DNA of 64,000 nucleotides, taken from Serratia liquefaciens (lineage in GTDB: Bacteria; Pseudomonadota; Gammaproteobacteria; Enterobacterales; Enterobacteriaceae). This document shows positions 47,101 through 57,768 of the stretch, piece after piece (the stretch's first letter is position 1; each line of letters opens with the position of its first letter). The DNA is taken from the NCBI GenBank assembly GCA_012719855.1, contig JAAXZN010000023.1:62001-126000 (forward strand), written 5' to 3'. Position numbers and translations under genes: made by a program. The notes under the pieces are model-generated. The model was given only the letters and a program-made list of their open reading frames with translations, ran no database searches and was not told where the DNA came from.

Positions 47101-48393
47101 TCAGGGTAAAGCGTCTGGCTGCAACAATGTCAGTAACCCGGCGGCCTTGTTTTCAATCTCCTGCCACTCTTCGGCGGCGTCGGAACCGGCCACGATACCG
47201 GCACCGGCGTACAGCCGTAACCGGTCACCGTCTAACTGCGCGCAGCGTAGCGATACGCAAAACTCACTGCGGGAAGCGGACAAATAGCCGGCAGAACCGG
47301 CATACCAGCCGCGCGAGAAGGGTTCGTGCTGCAGGATAAATTCACTCGCTGCCTGACGCGGCAACCCGGCGACCGCCGCCGTGGGCTGTAACCGATGCAA
47401 GCAATCGGCATCGTCATCACGTTTCAGCCGGCCTTCAATACGGCGCCGCAGGTGCTGCACCTTACGCAAACGCACGACTTCCGGCGGCAGCACATCCACC
47501 GCATCAGCTCCCCCTTGCAGGCGCTGGCAGATGTCGTCCACCACCAGCAGGTTTTCACGCCGGTTCTTGCCATCCTGCAGCAACCATTGCGCCAGGGCCT
47601 GAGCCTGTTGGTGTTCGGGGTGATTGGCCACGGTGCCTGCCAGGGCTTCGGTTAGCAGATGATGCCCCTTGCGCAGATACAGTCTTTCCGGGCTGGAACC
47701 GAGAAAGGCGGAATCTGCATCAAATCGCAGCATGAAATGGTAGCATCGGTGGTTCACTCTGCGGCTGGCGTCCATCATCGCCGGCGCAAACAGCGGGCCA
47801 TTCAGCGTCAGTAATGTACTACGCGCCAATACCACCTTCTCCATCTGTTGCCGATCTATCGCCTTCAGCGCATCGTGCAGCAGAGTGTCCCACCCGGCAC
47901 GCTCCGGTTGATGTTGCACCTTGCTCACTTTCGCCGTTAATGGCTCGATGGGCTGCGCTGCCACACTGTTTTCCAGCCAGTGCTCGGCGACCACCGCATC
48001 GTCGCGCAGCGAGCTTTCAGAAAACAGATTCAGCGTTAACCAGGCTTCACCCTCGCGGCTCAGAATTTCCAGGCGTGGCAAAAATAAATGCGCCGCGCCG
48101 TCGAAAGCATTCAGCCCCCACACGCGCGCACCTTCATGCATCCTGAGAAATGCCTGCGCTTGTTCCGGTTGGGTAAACAGGCGTAATGCACCGCAGGCAA
48201 CAGCCTCTTCATTCCCGTCGCGATGACGCCAGTAAAATTGAGGAAATGTCGGTTGAGCCGACAACCACGCCAGCAAGGTGGGGGCCAGCGTAACGGGGAC
48301 CGGAAGTGAAAGCTGGCGAAAGCCGCTCTCAGCAGGAAAATGTTGCTCGAGCTGACGGCGCAACCGCCCCAGCAATGCCGAAAGTTGTTCCAC
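47101..48393 (-). CDS. menF: Menaquinone-specific isochorismate synthase MenF
   Basis: A 430-residue chorismate-utilising enzyme (E. coli 431 aa), first gene of the men operon. C-terminal catalytic motifs are [44 protein letters not shown] and [19 protein letters not shown] at 48393 is chosen because GAGG lies 5 nt upstream and the length fits the family; a TTG at 48411 and GTG at 48399 are alternatives. Divergent from the giant glucan synthase-like gene. Confidence 0.95.
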   Translation of the reverse strand: MEQLSALLGRLRRQLEQHFPAESGFRQLSLPVPVTLAPTLLAWLSAQPTFPQFYWRHRDGNEEAVACGALRLFTQPEQAQAFLRMHEGARVWGLNAFDGAAHLFLPRLEILSREGEAWLTLNLFSESSLRDDAVVAEHWLENSVAAQPIEPLTAKVSKVQHQPERAGWDTLLHDALKAIDRQQMEKVVLARSTLLTLNGPLFAPAMMDASRRVNHRCYHFMLRFDADSAFLGSSPERLYLRKGHHLLTEALAGTVANHPEHQQAQALAQWLLQDGKNRRENLLVVDDICQRLQGGADAVDVLPPEVVRLRKVQHLRRRIEGRLKRDDDADCLHRLQPTAAVAGLPRQAASEFILQHEPFSRGWYAGSAGYLSASRSEFCVSLRCAQLDGDRLRLYAGAGIVAGSDAAEEWQEIENKAAGLLTLLQPDALP

Positions 48394-48680
48394 GGCCACC
48401 TCAATAACCAAACTTAATGTAGGGAATTATACGGTAAATCAAAGCAAAACGGCGGAAGAATAGCGCCGTTAGGCTAAAGGCAACGTCGATAAACTGTTTA
48501 TTAAAATTAAACAATCAGCTCAAAAATCGGCCAAGACAGCATTGTGCGACTATACTGAGAAAGCATGTTCCTGCCTGCTGTGAACCCACGCCAGATCTTC
48601 CCGGCGTTAAAAACAGGATGTTCACGCTCTCCCAGCGGTTTCACCGGCTGTCCTTTGGGTCAGATGTAAGGAGCTTTTGT

Positions 48681-51600
48681 GTGAAAGAAATACTAATCAA
48701 TTGGTTAAAAAAGCAACGTAAAATTTCTAAAATTAAATCTTTGCCGCTGCGGCGTCAAAAAGACGCCCCTGACAACAGCGGCAGCGCCATTAAGGCAGAG
48801 CTGTTTTCTGTCGATCAAATGGAGCGCTACGGGCAACGCCTGGCGCGTTCCCACAAGCTGGCGACGCGTAAAACGCCCTACTACCTGCTGAAACGGCTGG
48901 ACGATAACGAACGCACCCTGGCGGAAAGCTGCCACCAGCTCAGCAACGGCAAGAAAGCCAGCATGACTCCCGCCGGCGAATGGCTGCTGGACAATTACTA
49001 TCTGATTGAAGAACAAATTCGCGTGGTGCGCCACCATTTGCCGAAAACCTTCGGGCGCGGTCTGCCACAGCTGGCGCCGCCGCATAACTGCCCGCGGATC
49101 TATGACGTGGCTGCCGAAGCCATCGCGCACGGTGACGGCCACTGGGACGCCGAAAGCCTCACGCGGTATATCGCCGCCTACCAAAAAGAAGTCAATCTGA
49201 CACTTGGCGAACTCTGGGCGCTGCCCGGCATGCTGCGCCTGGCGCTGATCGAAAACCTGCGCCGCGTCAGCGTAGAAGTCGCGCAGGCCCAGCAGGAACG
49301 GAATCTGGCCGACAGCTGGGTGACGAAAATGCTGGAGTCGGCGGAAAACGATCCGGCCAACCTGATCGTGGTGATTGCCGATATGGCGCGATCCAATCCC
49401 CCACGCACCAGCGCCTTTGTCGCCGAGCTGGTCCGCCGCCTGCAGGGGCACGGTACCATGCTGGCGCTGCCGCTCACCTGGGTAGAGCAGCGGCTGGCGG
49501 AAGTCAGCCTGACCTCGGATGAATTGATCCACCGTTTTAACCAGCAGTTGGCCGTCAGCCAACTGTCGGTCAGCAACAGTATTTCCGGCCTGCGCCAGCT
49601 GAGCGAAATGGATTGGGCAGAATTTGTCGAAACCATGAGCCAGGTAGAACAGACCCTGCGTGAAGATCCGGCGGGGGTTTATCCCTTGATGCACTTCACA
49701 ACCCGAGACAACTATCGCCACGTGATCGAAATGCTGGCACGCCACTGTCCGCACAATGAAGTCCAGGTCGCTCAACACGTGCTTAATATGGCGCGCGTGG
49801 CGGCTGAAGACCCATCCAGCGATCCTCGCTGCAACCACATCGGCTATTACCTGATTGACGATGGTCGCCCTGAGCTGGAACAGCAATTAGAGGTAAAACT
49901 CGGACGCATTACCCAACTGCGCCATGCGCTCAGTGAGGCGCCGCTGCTTTCCTGGCTCGGCAGCCTGAGCCTGATCACCACCGCCATCTGCGCGGAACTG
50001 CTGCGGCACGCTTACAGCACCGGCATCAGTTGGGGACTGGTGCTGCTGTTCTTCCCAATGGCTATCGTGGTCAGCCAGTTTGTGCTCAATCTGCTCAGCG
50101 AGGTCACCACCCGCAGCCGCACGCCACAGTCTCTGCCAAGGCTCGATTTCTCCTGCGGTATTCCCGCTGAATTCCGCACTCTGGTGGCGATCCCGACGTT
50201 AATCGACAGCAAAAACGGCATCGATAAACTGATCAATGCGCTTGAGGTTTGTTATCTGGGCAACGCGATGAAACACCTGCACTTTGCCCTGCTCACCGAC
50301 TTCAACGATGCGCCCCAGCAACGGCATGCGGACGACGCCGCCTTGCTGGACTACGCCTGCCGGCAAATGGCAGCGTTGAACGCACGCTACCCTTGCGAGG
50401 GGCCCAGCCACTTTTTCCTGTTTCACCGCGACCGCGAATGGAACGAAAAACAGGGCGTTTGGATGGGGCTGGAGCGAAAACGCGGCAAACTGAATGCGCT
50501 GAATGACTGGCTGCGCAACCGAGGTAACGCCTTCTGCACGCAGATTGGCGATGGGCTGGAGGTGCTGAAAAACGTCAAATACGTCATTACGCTCGACAGC
50601 GATACCGTCCTGCCGCGCGAAAGCGCCCATCAGTTGATCGCCGCCATGGCGCACCCGCTCAATCAGCCTCAGTACGACGCACGCCAGCAACGGGTGGTGG
50701 AAGGCTATGCCATTTTGCAACCGCGCATGGCCGAAGAAATCCCCAGCTACGGCCAGGGCCGTTACGCCGCCCTGTGCAGCAGCACGCCGGGTAATGATCC
50801 CTATACGCTGATGGCTTCGGATATCTATCAGGACCTGTTTGGCGAAGGCTCGTTCATCGGCAAAGGCATTTACGACGTGGACGTGTTCTCCCACAGCCTG
50901 AAAGGCACCTGCCCGGCGAACCTGGTACTGAGCCACGATTTGCTGGAGGGCTGCTACGCCCGTTCCGGCCTGCTGAGCGACGTGCTGCTGTACGAGCAAT
51001 ATCCCAGCAACTATCTGGTGGACGTCGCGCGTCGCACACGCTGGATCCGTGGTGACTGGCAATTGCTCAACTGGCTTCTGCCACGGGTGAAAACCGAGGA
51101 TGGCACCCGCACTGCCAATCCGTTGAGTACCCTGTCGCGCTGGAAGCTGTTCGATAACCTGCGCCGCAGCCTGGCAGCCCCCAGCCTGCTGCTGTTGCTG
51201 TTTTGCGGTTTTGTCTGGCTGCCGAACACCCGTTACTGGCTCGGGGTGTTCGCCCTTATCCTGCTGTTACCGACCCTGCTGGCGTTGGCGCAGGACATCT
51301 TGCGTAAACCGCCGCGCAGGCCCTTCCTGCAACATCTGTTATTGGCGCTGAAGGGTTCGCTGCATCGTCTGGCGCAAATCGGACTACGGCTGGCGACGCT
51401 GCCGCATGAAGCGCTGTACAGCCTGAAAGCGATCGCCGTGACCCTGTGGCGGCTGTTGATTAGCAAGCGCAACCTGCAAGAGTGGACCAGCTACGATCAA
51501 TCCAGGGCTCGCCAGCAGGTCACGCTGGAAAACTTCTACCGCGCGATGTGGATCAACCCGCTAGCGGGCGTCGCATTGCTGCTGTTTAGCTTCCTGCATA

Positions 51601-54600
51601 ACCCAATGGCGCTGTTTATCACCTTGCCGTTCGCCACTCTGTGGATCCTGTCACCTTTCCTGCTGTATTACCTCAGCCGGGAACCGCAACGCAGCAAAAC
51701 CGCAATCAATGATGAACAACGGCGCTTTCTGCGCCACACCAGCCGTCAAACCTGGGACTTCTTCAATACCTTCGTCAACCAGCAGGAAAACTGGCTGCCG
51801 CCGGATAACTACCAGGAAATACCGGAGCCGGTGGTGGCGCACCGTACCTCACCGACCAATATCGGGCTGTCGTTACTGGCTAACCTCACCGCCTATGACT
51901 TCGGCTATCTGACGCTCAGCGAAGCACTGCGGCGCATCGAGCTGACGCTCAATACCCTGGATCGCATGGAGCACTATCGCGGTCATCTGTACAACTGGTA
52001 CGACACCCGCACCCTGGAGCCGCTGAACCCGCGTTATATCTCCAGCGTCGACAGCGGCAACCTGGCCGGCCACCTGCTGACGCTCAGCGCCGGCTTGCCG
52101 GCACTGGCCCACCAGCCGGCCATAGATCCGCTGCGGGTGCTGACCGGCCTCGGCGACAGCCTGCAACTGCTGGAGCAGCACTGGGGCGACGCCGCACCGA
52201 AAAATCTGTCGAAGCTGCGCAACCATTGGGAACAGGCCCATCACAGCCACCCGGCCGCCCTGCTGGCGGAACTGAACGCCATGCGCAACTACAGCAACGG
52301 GCTGCAGGAACCGGCGCTGAATCATGATGAGGAAACCAAACGCTGGGCCGGAGCCGTGCACCAGCAACTTAACGAACTCTGTGCTGAATGGACGCAGTGG
52401 TTCGGCTGGCTGAGTGACGGCATGCCCGAACTGGAGCAGGTGCCCAGCCTGCACTGGCTGGCTAACCCGCCAGGCCAGTTGACGCTGTCGCCAGAACAGC
52501 AAAATCAGCTGAGCGCGGCGGGTGCCCTGGCGCAGGAACGTCTGACGCAGTTGCAAAGCCTGCAGCAGCGGCTGGAAAAAATGGCGCAAATGGACTTCAA
52601 CTTCCTGTATGACGAATCGACCCATTTGCTGACCGTTGGCTTTAACTGCGATCAAAACAAGATGGACAGCAGTAAATACGATCTGCTGGCCTCCGAGATC
52701 CGTTTGACCAACTACGTCGCCATCGCCACCAATCAGGTGCCGCAGCGTAGTTGGTTCGCACTTGGCCGCCTGTTCACCGTGATCGACCACGAACCCGCTC
52801 TGATGTCGTGGAGTGGTTCGATGTTTGAGTACCTGATGCCGCAGCTGGTGATGCCCGCCTACCCTGACTCACTGCTGGTGCAGATGTGCCATGCGGCGGT
52901 AGCGCGGCAAATTGCCTGGGGTAAGGAACGCGGCGTTCCCTGGGGCATTTCCGAATCCGGCTACTTCGGTTTCGACGCCGACCAAAACTATCAGTATCAC
53001 GCCTTTGGCGTTCCGGGGTTGGGCCTGCGACGCGGGCTGGGTGACGATATGGTAGTCGCGCCTTACGCCACGGTGATGGCGCTGATTGTCGATCCGGACG
53101 CCGCCTGCAATAACCTGATTACGTTGGAGAAAAATGGGGCCAAAGGCCGCTACGGTTTCTACGAAGCGCTGGATTACACCACCGCTCGCCTCAGCCGGGG
53201 TCAACTGTATGTGATCATCCGTTCCTATATGGCGCACCACCAGGGCATGAGCTTCCTTGCCCTGTCGCATCTGTTGCTGGATGCGCCGATGGTGGCGCGC
53301 TTCGCTGAGTATCCGGCGTTCCAGTCGACGCGTTTGCTGCTGCAGGAACGGGTGCCGGATGCGGTCGAGCTGTACAGCACCCGCCGCCATTTCGAAACCC
53401 ACGAGGGGACCATCACCCCGGCCAGCTTCGCCGCACGCGAATTCAGCCGGGTGGACTCCCCGATCCCCGAAGTGCAGTTGCTGTCCAACGCCAACTATCA
53501 CCTGATGCTCACTCAGGCCGGCGGCAGCTACAGCCGCTGGCAGAACCTGGCTCTGACCCGCTGGCGCGAAGACGCCACCTGCGATAACTGGGGCGCTTTC
53601 TGTTACCTGCGCGACCCGCAAACCGGTGAGGTCTGGAGCAATACCTGGCAACCGATTGGCGGCACCGCCAAGGGGTACAGCGCCGTGTTCAACGACGCCG
53701 GGGCCGAGTTCCAGCGTCAGCAGGGGTCGCTGTCAGTGAAAACGCAGGTGGTGGTATCGCCGGAAGATGATATTGAGCTGCGTCGCGTGACGCTGGTCAA
53801 CCGCAGCAAGCAACCGCGTACCATCGAAATCACCAGCTATGCAGAAGTGGTGCTGGCACCGGCCGGCAATGATCTGGCCCACCCAGCGTTCAGCAACCTG
53901 TTCGTGCAAACCGAACTGTTGCCGGATCAGGACGCCATTTTGTGCCACCGCCGCCCGCGCGAGCCGAAAGAAAAATGCCCGTGGTTACTGCACATGATGA
54001 CGGTGCAAGGCCGCACCAGCCAGACGTCGTTCGACACCGACCGCGCCAAATTTATCGGCCGCGGCCGCACCCCGGCCAATCCGCAGGCGCTGTATCAAAA
54101 TACCCCCTTAAGCAACAGCGCCGGACCGGTCATTGATCCGATCATCGCTATCCGTCAGCGCGTGGTCCTGGAGCCGAACGTACCGCTGACGCTGGATATC
54201 TTCTATGGCGTCAGTGAAGACCGCGCCAGCGGCCTGGCCATGCTGGAAAAATACCGCGATCGCCATTTGGCAGACCGCGTGTTTGAACTGGCCTGGTCGC
54301 ACAGCCAGGTGGTACTGCGTCAGTTAAATGCCAATGAGGATGACGCCAACCTGTTCAATCGTCTGGCCAGCGCGGTGGTCTTCCCGGCGCAGGAAATGCG
54401 CGCCGCCAGCAGCGAAATCATCAACAACCGCCGTGGCCAGTCAGGGCTGTGGGGGTATTCAATCTCCGGCGATCTGCCGATTGTGCTGCTGACCGTAACC
54501 GACGGCGAAAACATCGAGCTGGTTCGGCAACTGATCCAGGCACACAACTACTGGCGCCTGAAAGGGTTGCAGGTGGATCTGGTGATCCTCAATGAGGACA

Positions 54601-57323
54601 TCGGCGGCTACCGTCAGGATCTGCAGAACCAGATCATGGGCCTGATTGCCGCCGGCATGGAGTCGACCCAAACCGATAAGCCGGGCGGCATCTTCGTACG
54701 CACCAGCGAACATATGTCACCGGAAGATCATCGTCTGCTGCTCAGCGTCGCGCGTATTTACCTCGACGATCGACGCGGCGGTTTAACGGAGCAACTCAAC
54801 CAGCGCCTGCAGTTGCCGCAGATCCTGCAGCAGCCGCTGTCGCCGGTGACCGCCTCGTCGAAACTGGCAACGGTGGATAATTTGCCGCGCAACCTGCATT
54901 CGCCGCAGTTGCCCGACATTGCTGCGCTGCAGTTCTATAACGGCCTCGGCGGCTTCTCGGAGAATGGCCGCGAATACGTGATTGCGATGAACGAAAGCAA
55001 GATCACCCCTGCGCCCTGGTCGAACGTGATGGCAAACCCCATGTTCGGTTCGGTGGTTTCGGAAAGTGGCCAGGCCTACACCTGGTACGAAAACGCCCAC
55101 GAATACCGTCTGACCCCTTGGGACAACGATCCCATCTGTGACCGCAGTGGCGAAGCTTTCTATCTGCGCGACGAAGAGAGCGGCCATTTCTGGTCGCCGA
55201 CACCGCTGCCCGCACGGGGCCGCGGCCATTACCTGACCCGTCACGGTTTCGGCTACAGCGTTTTCGATCACCGCGAAAGCGGTATCGACAGCCAGTTCAC
55301 CCTGCTGGTGGCCAAAGATGCCCCGGTAAAACTGTTCCTGCTGACGCTGACCAACACCTCAGGACGCACCCGCAAGCTCTCGGCTACCGGTTATGTGGAG
55401 TTTATCCTCGGCGATCTGCGGCAAAAGTCGGCCATGCATATCGTCACCCAGGCGGCTACGTCTGAAAACGGCTGCGGTATCCTGGCAACCAACCACTACG
55501 GTGGTAACGGATCGGATCGCACCGCGTTCTTCGGCGTATCGGGGGCGCATTGTTCGCTCACCGGCGATCGGCGTGAATTTATCGGTCGTAACGGTTCACT
55601 GGCCAATCCGGCGGTGCTAAAACTGCGGCGCCTGTCTGACAAAGTCGGCGCCGGTATGGATCCGTGCGGTGCGGTGCAGTCGGCCATCAGCCTGATCGAC
55701 GGCGATCAGCGCAGCTTTGTGTTCGCCCTAGGGTTGGGGCAAAACGCCGAAGAAGCCGAAGCCCTGCTGCACAAATACCTCCAGGAAGACAACCTGCAGG
55801 ATGAGCTGCAACAGGTGGCTGCGCACTGGGACGCTATTCTCAACAAAGTGCAGATAGGTACGCCGCAACCGGCCGTTGATTTGCTGGCCAACGGCTGGCT
55901 GCTGTACCAGACCCTGGCCTGCCGTATTCAGGCGCGCAGCGGTTACTACCAATCCGGCGGTGCCTTTGGCTTCCGCGATCAGCTGCAGGATACCCTGGCG
56001 CTGACTCACGCCGCCCCGGAACGGCTTCGGGAACAGATCCTGCTGTGCGCTTCGCGCCAGTTTGTCGAAGGCGATGTGCAACACTGGTGGCATCCGCCGC
56101 AGGGCAATGGCGTGCGCACCCGCTGTTCGGATGACTATTTGTGGTTGCCGCTGGCCATTTGCCACTATCTGGACGCCACCGACGATCGGAGCATCCTGGA
56201 TGAACAGGTGGGCTATCTGGAGGCGCGCAAGCCGGCCCCCGGCGAGGAATCTTCCTATGAACAACCGGCACAGAGCGCCACGCAAGAAACCTTGTACCAG
56301 CACGGCGTCCGGGCGTTAAAACACGGATTGAACTTCGGCGAACACGGCCTGCCGCTGATGGGGGCCGGTGACTGGAACGACGGCATGAACATGGTGGGTC
56401 TGGAGGGCCGTGGCGAGAGCGTCTGGCTTGGCTTCTTCCTGTTCCATATCCTGCAGCGTTACGGCAAGTTGGCAACTGCGCGTCATGACGACGAACTGGC
56501 GACGTTGTGCCGCCAACAGGCCGATACGCTGCGCAATAATCTGCGTGACCATGCCTGGGACGGCGAGTGGTACCGCCGGGGCTATTTCGACAGCGGGGAA
56601 CCGCTGGGTTCTCATCAGTCGACGGAGTGCCGTATCGACGCCATCGCCCAAAGTTGGTCAGTGCTGTCCGGTGCCGGTGATGAGCCGCGCAGCCTGCAGG
56701 CGATGCAGTCGTTGGATAAACACCTGGTCGACAACCAGGCCGGCTTGATCAAGCTGCTGACGCCGCCTTTCGACGGCAACGGCCCCAACCCGGGCTATAT
56801 CCGCGGCTACCTGCCCGGCGTGCGGGAAAATGGCGGGCAATATACCCATGGCGCGGTGTGGGCAGTGATGGCCTTCGCCGAAATGGGCAATATCGAACGC
56901 GCCTGGGAACTGATGGCGCTGATCAACCCGATCAACCACAGCCTGGACAGCACCGCCGCCGAACGCTACAAGGTCGAACCTTATGTGGTTACCGCCGATA
57001 TTTACGCGGTGGCGCCGCACGTCGGTCGCGGCGGCTGGAGCTGGTATACCGGCTCTGCCGGTTGGATGTATCGGTTGATCCTCGAGTCACTGCTGGGGCT
57101 GAAACGCCATGGCGATCGGCTGAGCGTCAACACCCGCCTGCCGGCGGACTGGCCACAGGTGACGCTTAACTATCGGGAAGGTGGCAGTGAATATCGCTTG
57201 ATTGTGCGTCAGGGGCAAGGTGCAACGCAGGTTAGCGTCGACGGTGAAAAACAGCCTGAGGCGGTGATAACGCTGGTGGACGATGGCAAAATCCATCAGG
57301 TGGAAGTGATATTGGGACAGTAA
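48681..57323 (+). CDS. Cyclic beta-1,2-glucan synthase-like giant protein (NdvB/ChvB/Cgs family)
   Basis: About 2880 residues, near the size of Brucella Cgs and Agrobacterium ChvB. Order: N-terminal cytoplasmic part; membrane helices about 422-470; a processive family-84-type glycosyltransferase (Asp motif LDSDTVLPRES near 639, SHDLLEG, then RRTRWIRGDWQ); helices about 832-880 and 956-1000; a glycoamylase-like region (ESGYFGFDADQNYQYHAFGV near 1425); and two GH94-like sugar-binding domains before a GH94 phosphorylase domain with GDWNDGMN (about 2563). In rhizobia this single enzyme initiates, elongates, trims and cyclises periplasmic beta-1,2-glucan from UDP-glucose. GTG at 48681 is chosen for its AAGGAG site; a 48618 start adds 21 residues. 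No NdvA-type exporter is nearby. Confidence 0.9.
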   Translation: MKEILINWLKKQRKISKIKSLPLRRQKDAPDNSGSAIKAELFSVDQMERYGQRLARSHKLATRKTPYYLLKRLDDNERTLAESCHQLSNGKKASMTPAGEWLLDNYYLIEEQIRVVRHHLPKTFGRGLPQLAPPHNCPRIYDVAAEAIAHGDGHWDAESLTRYIAAYQKEVNLTLGELWALPGMLRLALIENLRRVSVEVAQAQQERNLADSWVTKMLESAENDPANLIVVIADMARSNPPRTSAFVAELVRRLQGHGTMLALPLTWVEQRLAEVSLTSDELIHRFNQQLAVSQLSVSNSISGLRQLSEMDWAEFVETMSQVEQTLREDPAGVYPLMHFTTRDNYRHVIEMLARHCPHNEVQVAQHVLNMARVAAEDPSSDPRCNHIGYYLIDDGRPELEQQLEVKLGRITQLRHALSEAPLLSWLGSLSLITTAICAELLRHAYSTGISWGLVLLFFPMAIVVSQFVLNLLSEVTTRSRTPQSLPRLDFSCGIPAEFRTLVAIPTLIDSKNGIDKLINALEVCYLGNAMKHLHFALLTDFNDAPQQRHADDAALLDYACRQMAALNARYPCEGPSHFFLFHRDREWNEKQGVWMGLERKRGKLNALNDWLRNRGNAFCTQIGDGLEVLKNVKYVITLDSDTVLPRESAHQLIAAMAHPLNQPQYDARQQRVVEGYAILQPRMAEEIPSYGQGRYAALCSSTPGNDPYTLMASDIYQDLFGEGSFIGKGIYDVDVFSHSLKGTCPANLVLSHDLLEGCYARSGLLSDVLLYEQYPSNYLVDVARRTRWIRGDWQLLNWLLPRVKTEDGTRTANPLSTLSRWKLFDNLRRSLAAPSLLLLLFCGFVWLPNTRYWLGVFALILLLPTLLALAQDILRKPPRRPFLQHLLLALKGSLHRLAQIGLRLATLPHEALYSLKAIAVTLWRLLISKRNLQEWTSYDQSRARQQVTLENFYRAMWINPLAGVALLLFSFLHNPMALFITLPFATLWILSPFLLYYLSREPQRSKTAINDEQRRFLRHTSRQTWDFFNTFVNQQENWLPPDNYQEIPEPVVAHRTSPTNIGLSLLANLTAYDFGYLTLSEALRRIELTLNTLDRMEHYRGHLYNWYDTRTLEPLNPRYISSVDSGNLAGHLLTLSAGLPALAHQPAIDPLRVLTGLGDSLQLLEQHWGDAAPKNLSKLRNHWEQAHHSHPAALLAELNAMRNYSNGLQEPALNHDEETKRWAGAVHQQLNELCAEWTQWFGWLSDGMPELEQVPSLHWLANPPGQLTLSPEQQNQLSAAGALAQERLTQLQSLQQRLEKMAQMDFNFLYDESTHLLTVGFNCDQNKMDSSKYDLLASEIRLTNYVAIATNQVPQRSWFALGRLFTVIDHEPALMSWSGSMFEYLMPQLVMPAYPDSLLVQMCHAAVARQIAWGKERGVPWGISESGYFGFDADQNYQYHAFGVPGLGLRRGLGDDMVVAPYATVMALIVDPDAACNNLITLEKNGAKGRYGFYEALDYTTARLSRGQLYVIIRSYMAHHQGMSFLALSHLLLDAPMVARFAEYPAFQSTRLLLQERVPDAVELYSTRRHFETHEGTITPASFAAREFSRVDSPIPEVQLLSNANYHLMLTQAGGSYSRWQNLALTRWREDATCDNWGAFCYLRDPQTGEVWSNTWQPIGGTAKGYSAVFNDAGAEFQRQQGSLSVKTQVVVSPEDDIELRRVTLVNRSKQPRTIEITSYAEVVLAPAGNDLAHPAFSNLFVQTELLPDQDAILCHRRPREPKEKCPWLLHMMTVQGRTSQTSFDTDRAKFIGRGRTPANPQALYQNTPLSNSAGPVIDPIIAIRQRVVLEPNVPLTLDIFYGVSEDRASGLAMLEKYRDRHLADRVFELAWSHSQVVLRQLNANEDDANLFNRLASAVVFPAQEMRAASSEIINNRRGQSGLWGYSISGDLPIVLLTVTDGENIELVRQLIQAHNYWRLKGLQVDLVILNEDIGGYRQDLQNQIMGLIAAGMESTQTDKPGGIFVRTSEHMSPEDHRLLLSVARIYLDDRRGGLTEQLNQRLQLPQILQQPLSPVTASSKLATVDNLPRNLHSPQLPDIAALQFYNGLGGFSENGREYVIAMNESKITPAPWSNVMANPMFGSVVSESGQAYTWYENAHEYRLTPWDNDPICDRSGEAFYLRDEESGHFWSPTPLPARGRGHYLTRHGFGYSVFDHRESGIDSQFTLLVAKDAPVKLFLLTLTNTSGRTRKLSATGYVEFILGDLRQKSAMHIVTQAATSENGCGILATNHYGGNGSDRTAFFGVSGAHCSLTGDRREFIGRNGSLANPAVLKLRRLSDKVGAGMDPCGAVQSAISLIDGDQRSFVFALGLGQNAEEAEALLHKYLQEDNLQDELQQVAAHWDAILNKVQIGTPQPAVDLLANGWLLYQTLACRIQARSGYYQSGGAFGFRDQLQDTLALTHAAPERLREQILLCASRQFVEGDVQHWWHPPQGNGVRTRCSDDYLWLPLAICHYLDATDDRSILDEQVGYLEARKPAPGEESSYEQPAQSATQETLYQHGVRALKHGLNFGEHGLPLMGAGDWNDGMNMVGLEGRGESVWLGFFLFHILQRYGKLATARHDDELATLCRQQADTLRNNLRDHAWDGEWYRRGYFDSGEPLGSHQSTECRIDAIAQSWSVLSGAGDEPRSLQAMQSLDKHLVDNQAGLIKLLTPPFDGNGPNPGYIRGYLPGVRENGGQYTHGAVWAVMAFAEMGNIERAWELMALINPINHSLDSTAAERYKVEPYVVTADIYAVAPHVGRGGWSWYTGSAGWMYRLILESLLGLKRHGDRLSVNTRLPADWPQVTLNYREGGSEYRLIVRQGQGATQVSVDGEKQPEAVITLVDDGKIHQVEVILGQ

Positions 57324-57329
57324 ATATCG

Positions 57330-57355
57330 GGGCGCGGCGGGTGTCTGCCGCGCCC
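57330..57355. terminator. Hairpin between the glucan synthase-like gene and elaB
   Basis: GGGCGCGGC-N8-GCCGCGCCC, perfect 9-bp arms between convergent stops (57323 and 57371). No T run, so termination is presumed from position. Confidence 0.6.
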
Positions 57356-57370
57356 AACGTCTACAGGCCG

Positions 57371-57682
57371 TTATTTACGAGCCAGCAACAAGCCCATCAC
57401 CAGGCCAACCGTTGCGCCAATCCCTACGCTGCACCAGGGATTTTCACGCACGTAACCGTCGGTACGGCAAACGGCGTCCTTGGCGCGCGCATAGTAGGAC
57501 TCGGAGGTGTCAGCCAACCGCGATTTGACCTCACTCAATGCCTCTTCGGCATGAGTTTTGATATCGATATAGGCCTGATCGGCGCGATCGCCGGAGTACT
57601 TCAACACTTCTTCCAGCGTGTCGCTCAGCATTCTCAGATCGTCATCGAGCGTGGTTTGATCCGCATCCGTATTTCTCGCCAT
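57371..57682 (-). CDS. elaB: ElaB/YqjD/DUF883-family membrane-anchored protein
   Basis: A 103-residue protein (E. coli ElaB 101 aa) with LDDDLRMLSDTLEEVLKYSGD, helical SEVKSRLADTSESYYARAKDAV, and a C-terminal tail anchor VGIGATVGLVMGLLLARK. Family members attach stationary-phase ribosomes to the inner membrane and aid stress tolerance. Position beyond menF is as in E. coli, except for the giant gene in between and no elaA. Confidence 0.95.
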   Translation of the reverse strand: MARNTDADQTTLDDDLRMLSDTLEEVLKYSGDRADQAYIDIKTHAEEALSEVKSRLADTSESYYARAKDAVCRTDGYVRENPWCSVGIGATVGLVMGLLLARK

Positions 57683-57768
57683 GTTAAGTTCTCCGTGTTT
57701 AAAAAATGAAACGGCCCTTAACTATAGACAAGGATCGCCGATCCCCGCCATCAGACTGACGGCTAAAA

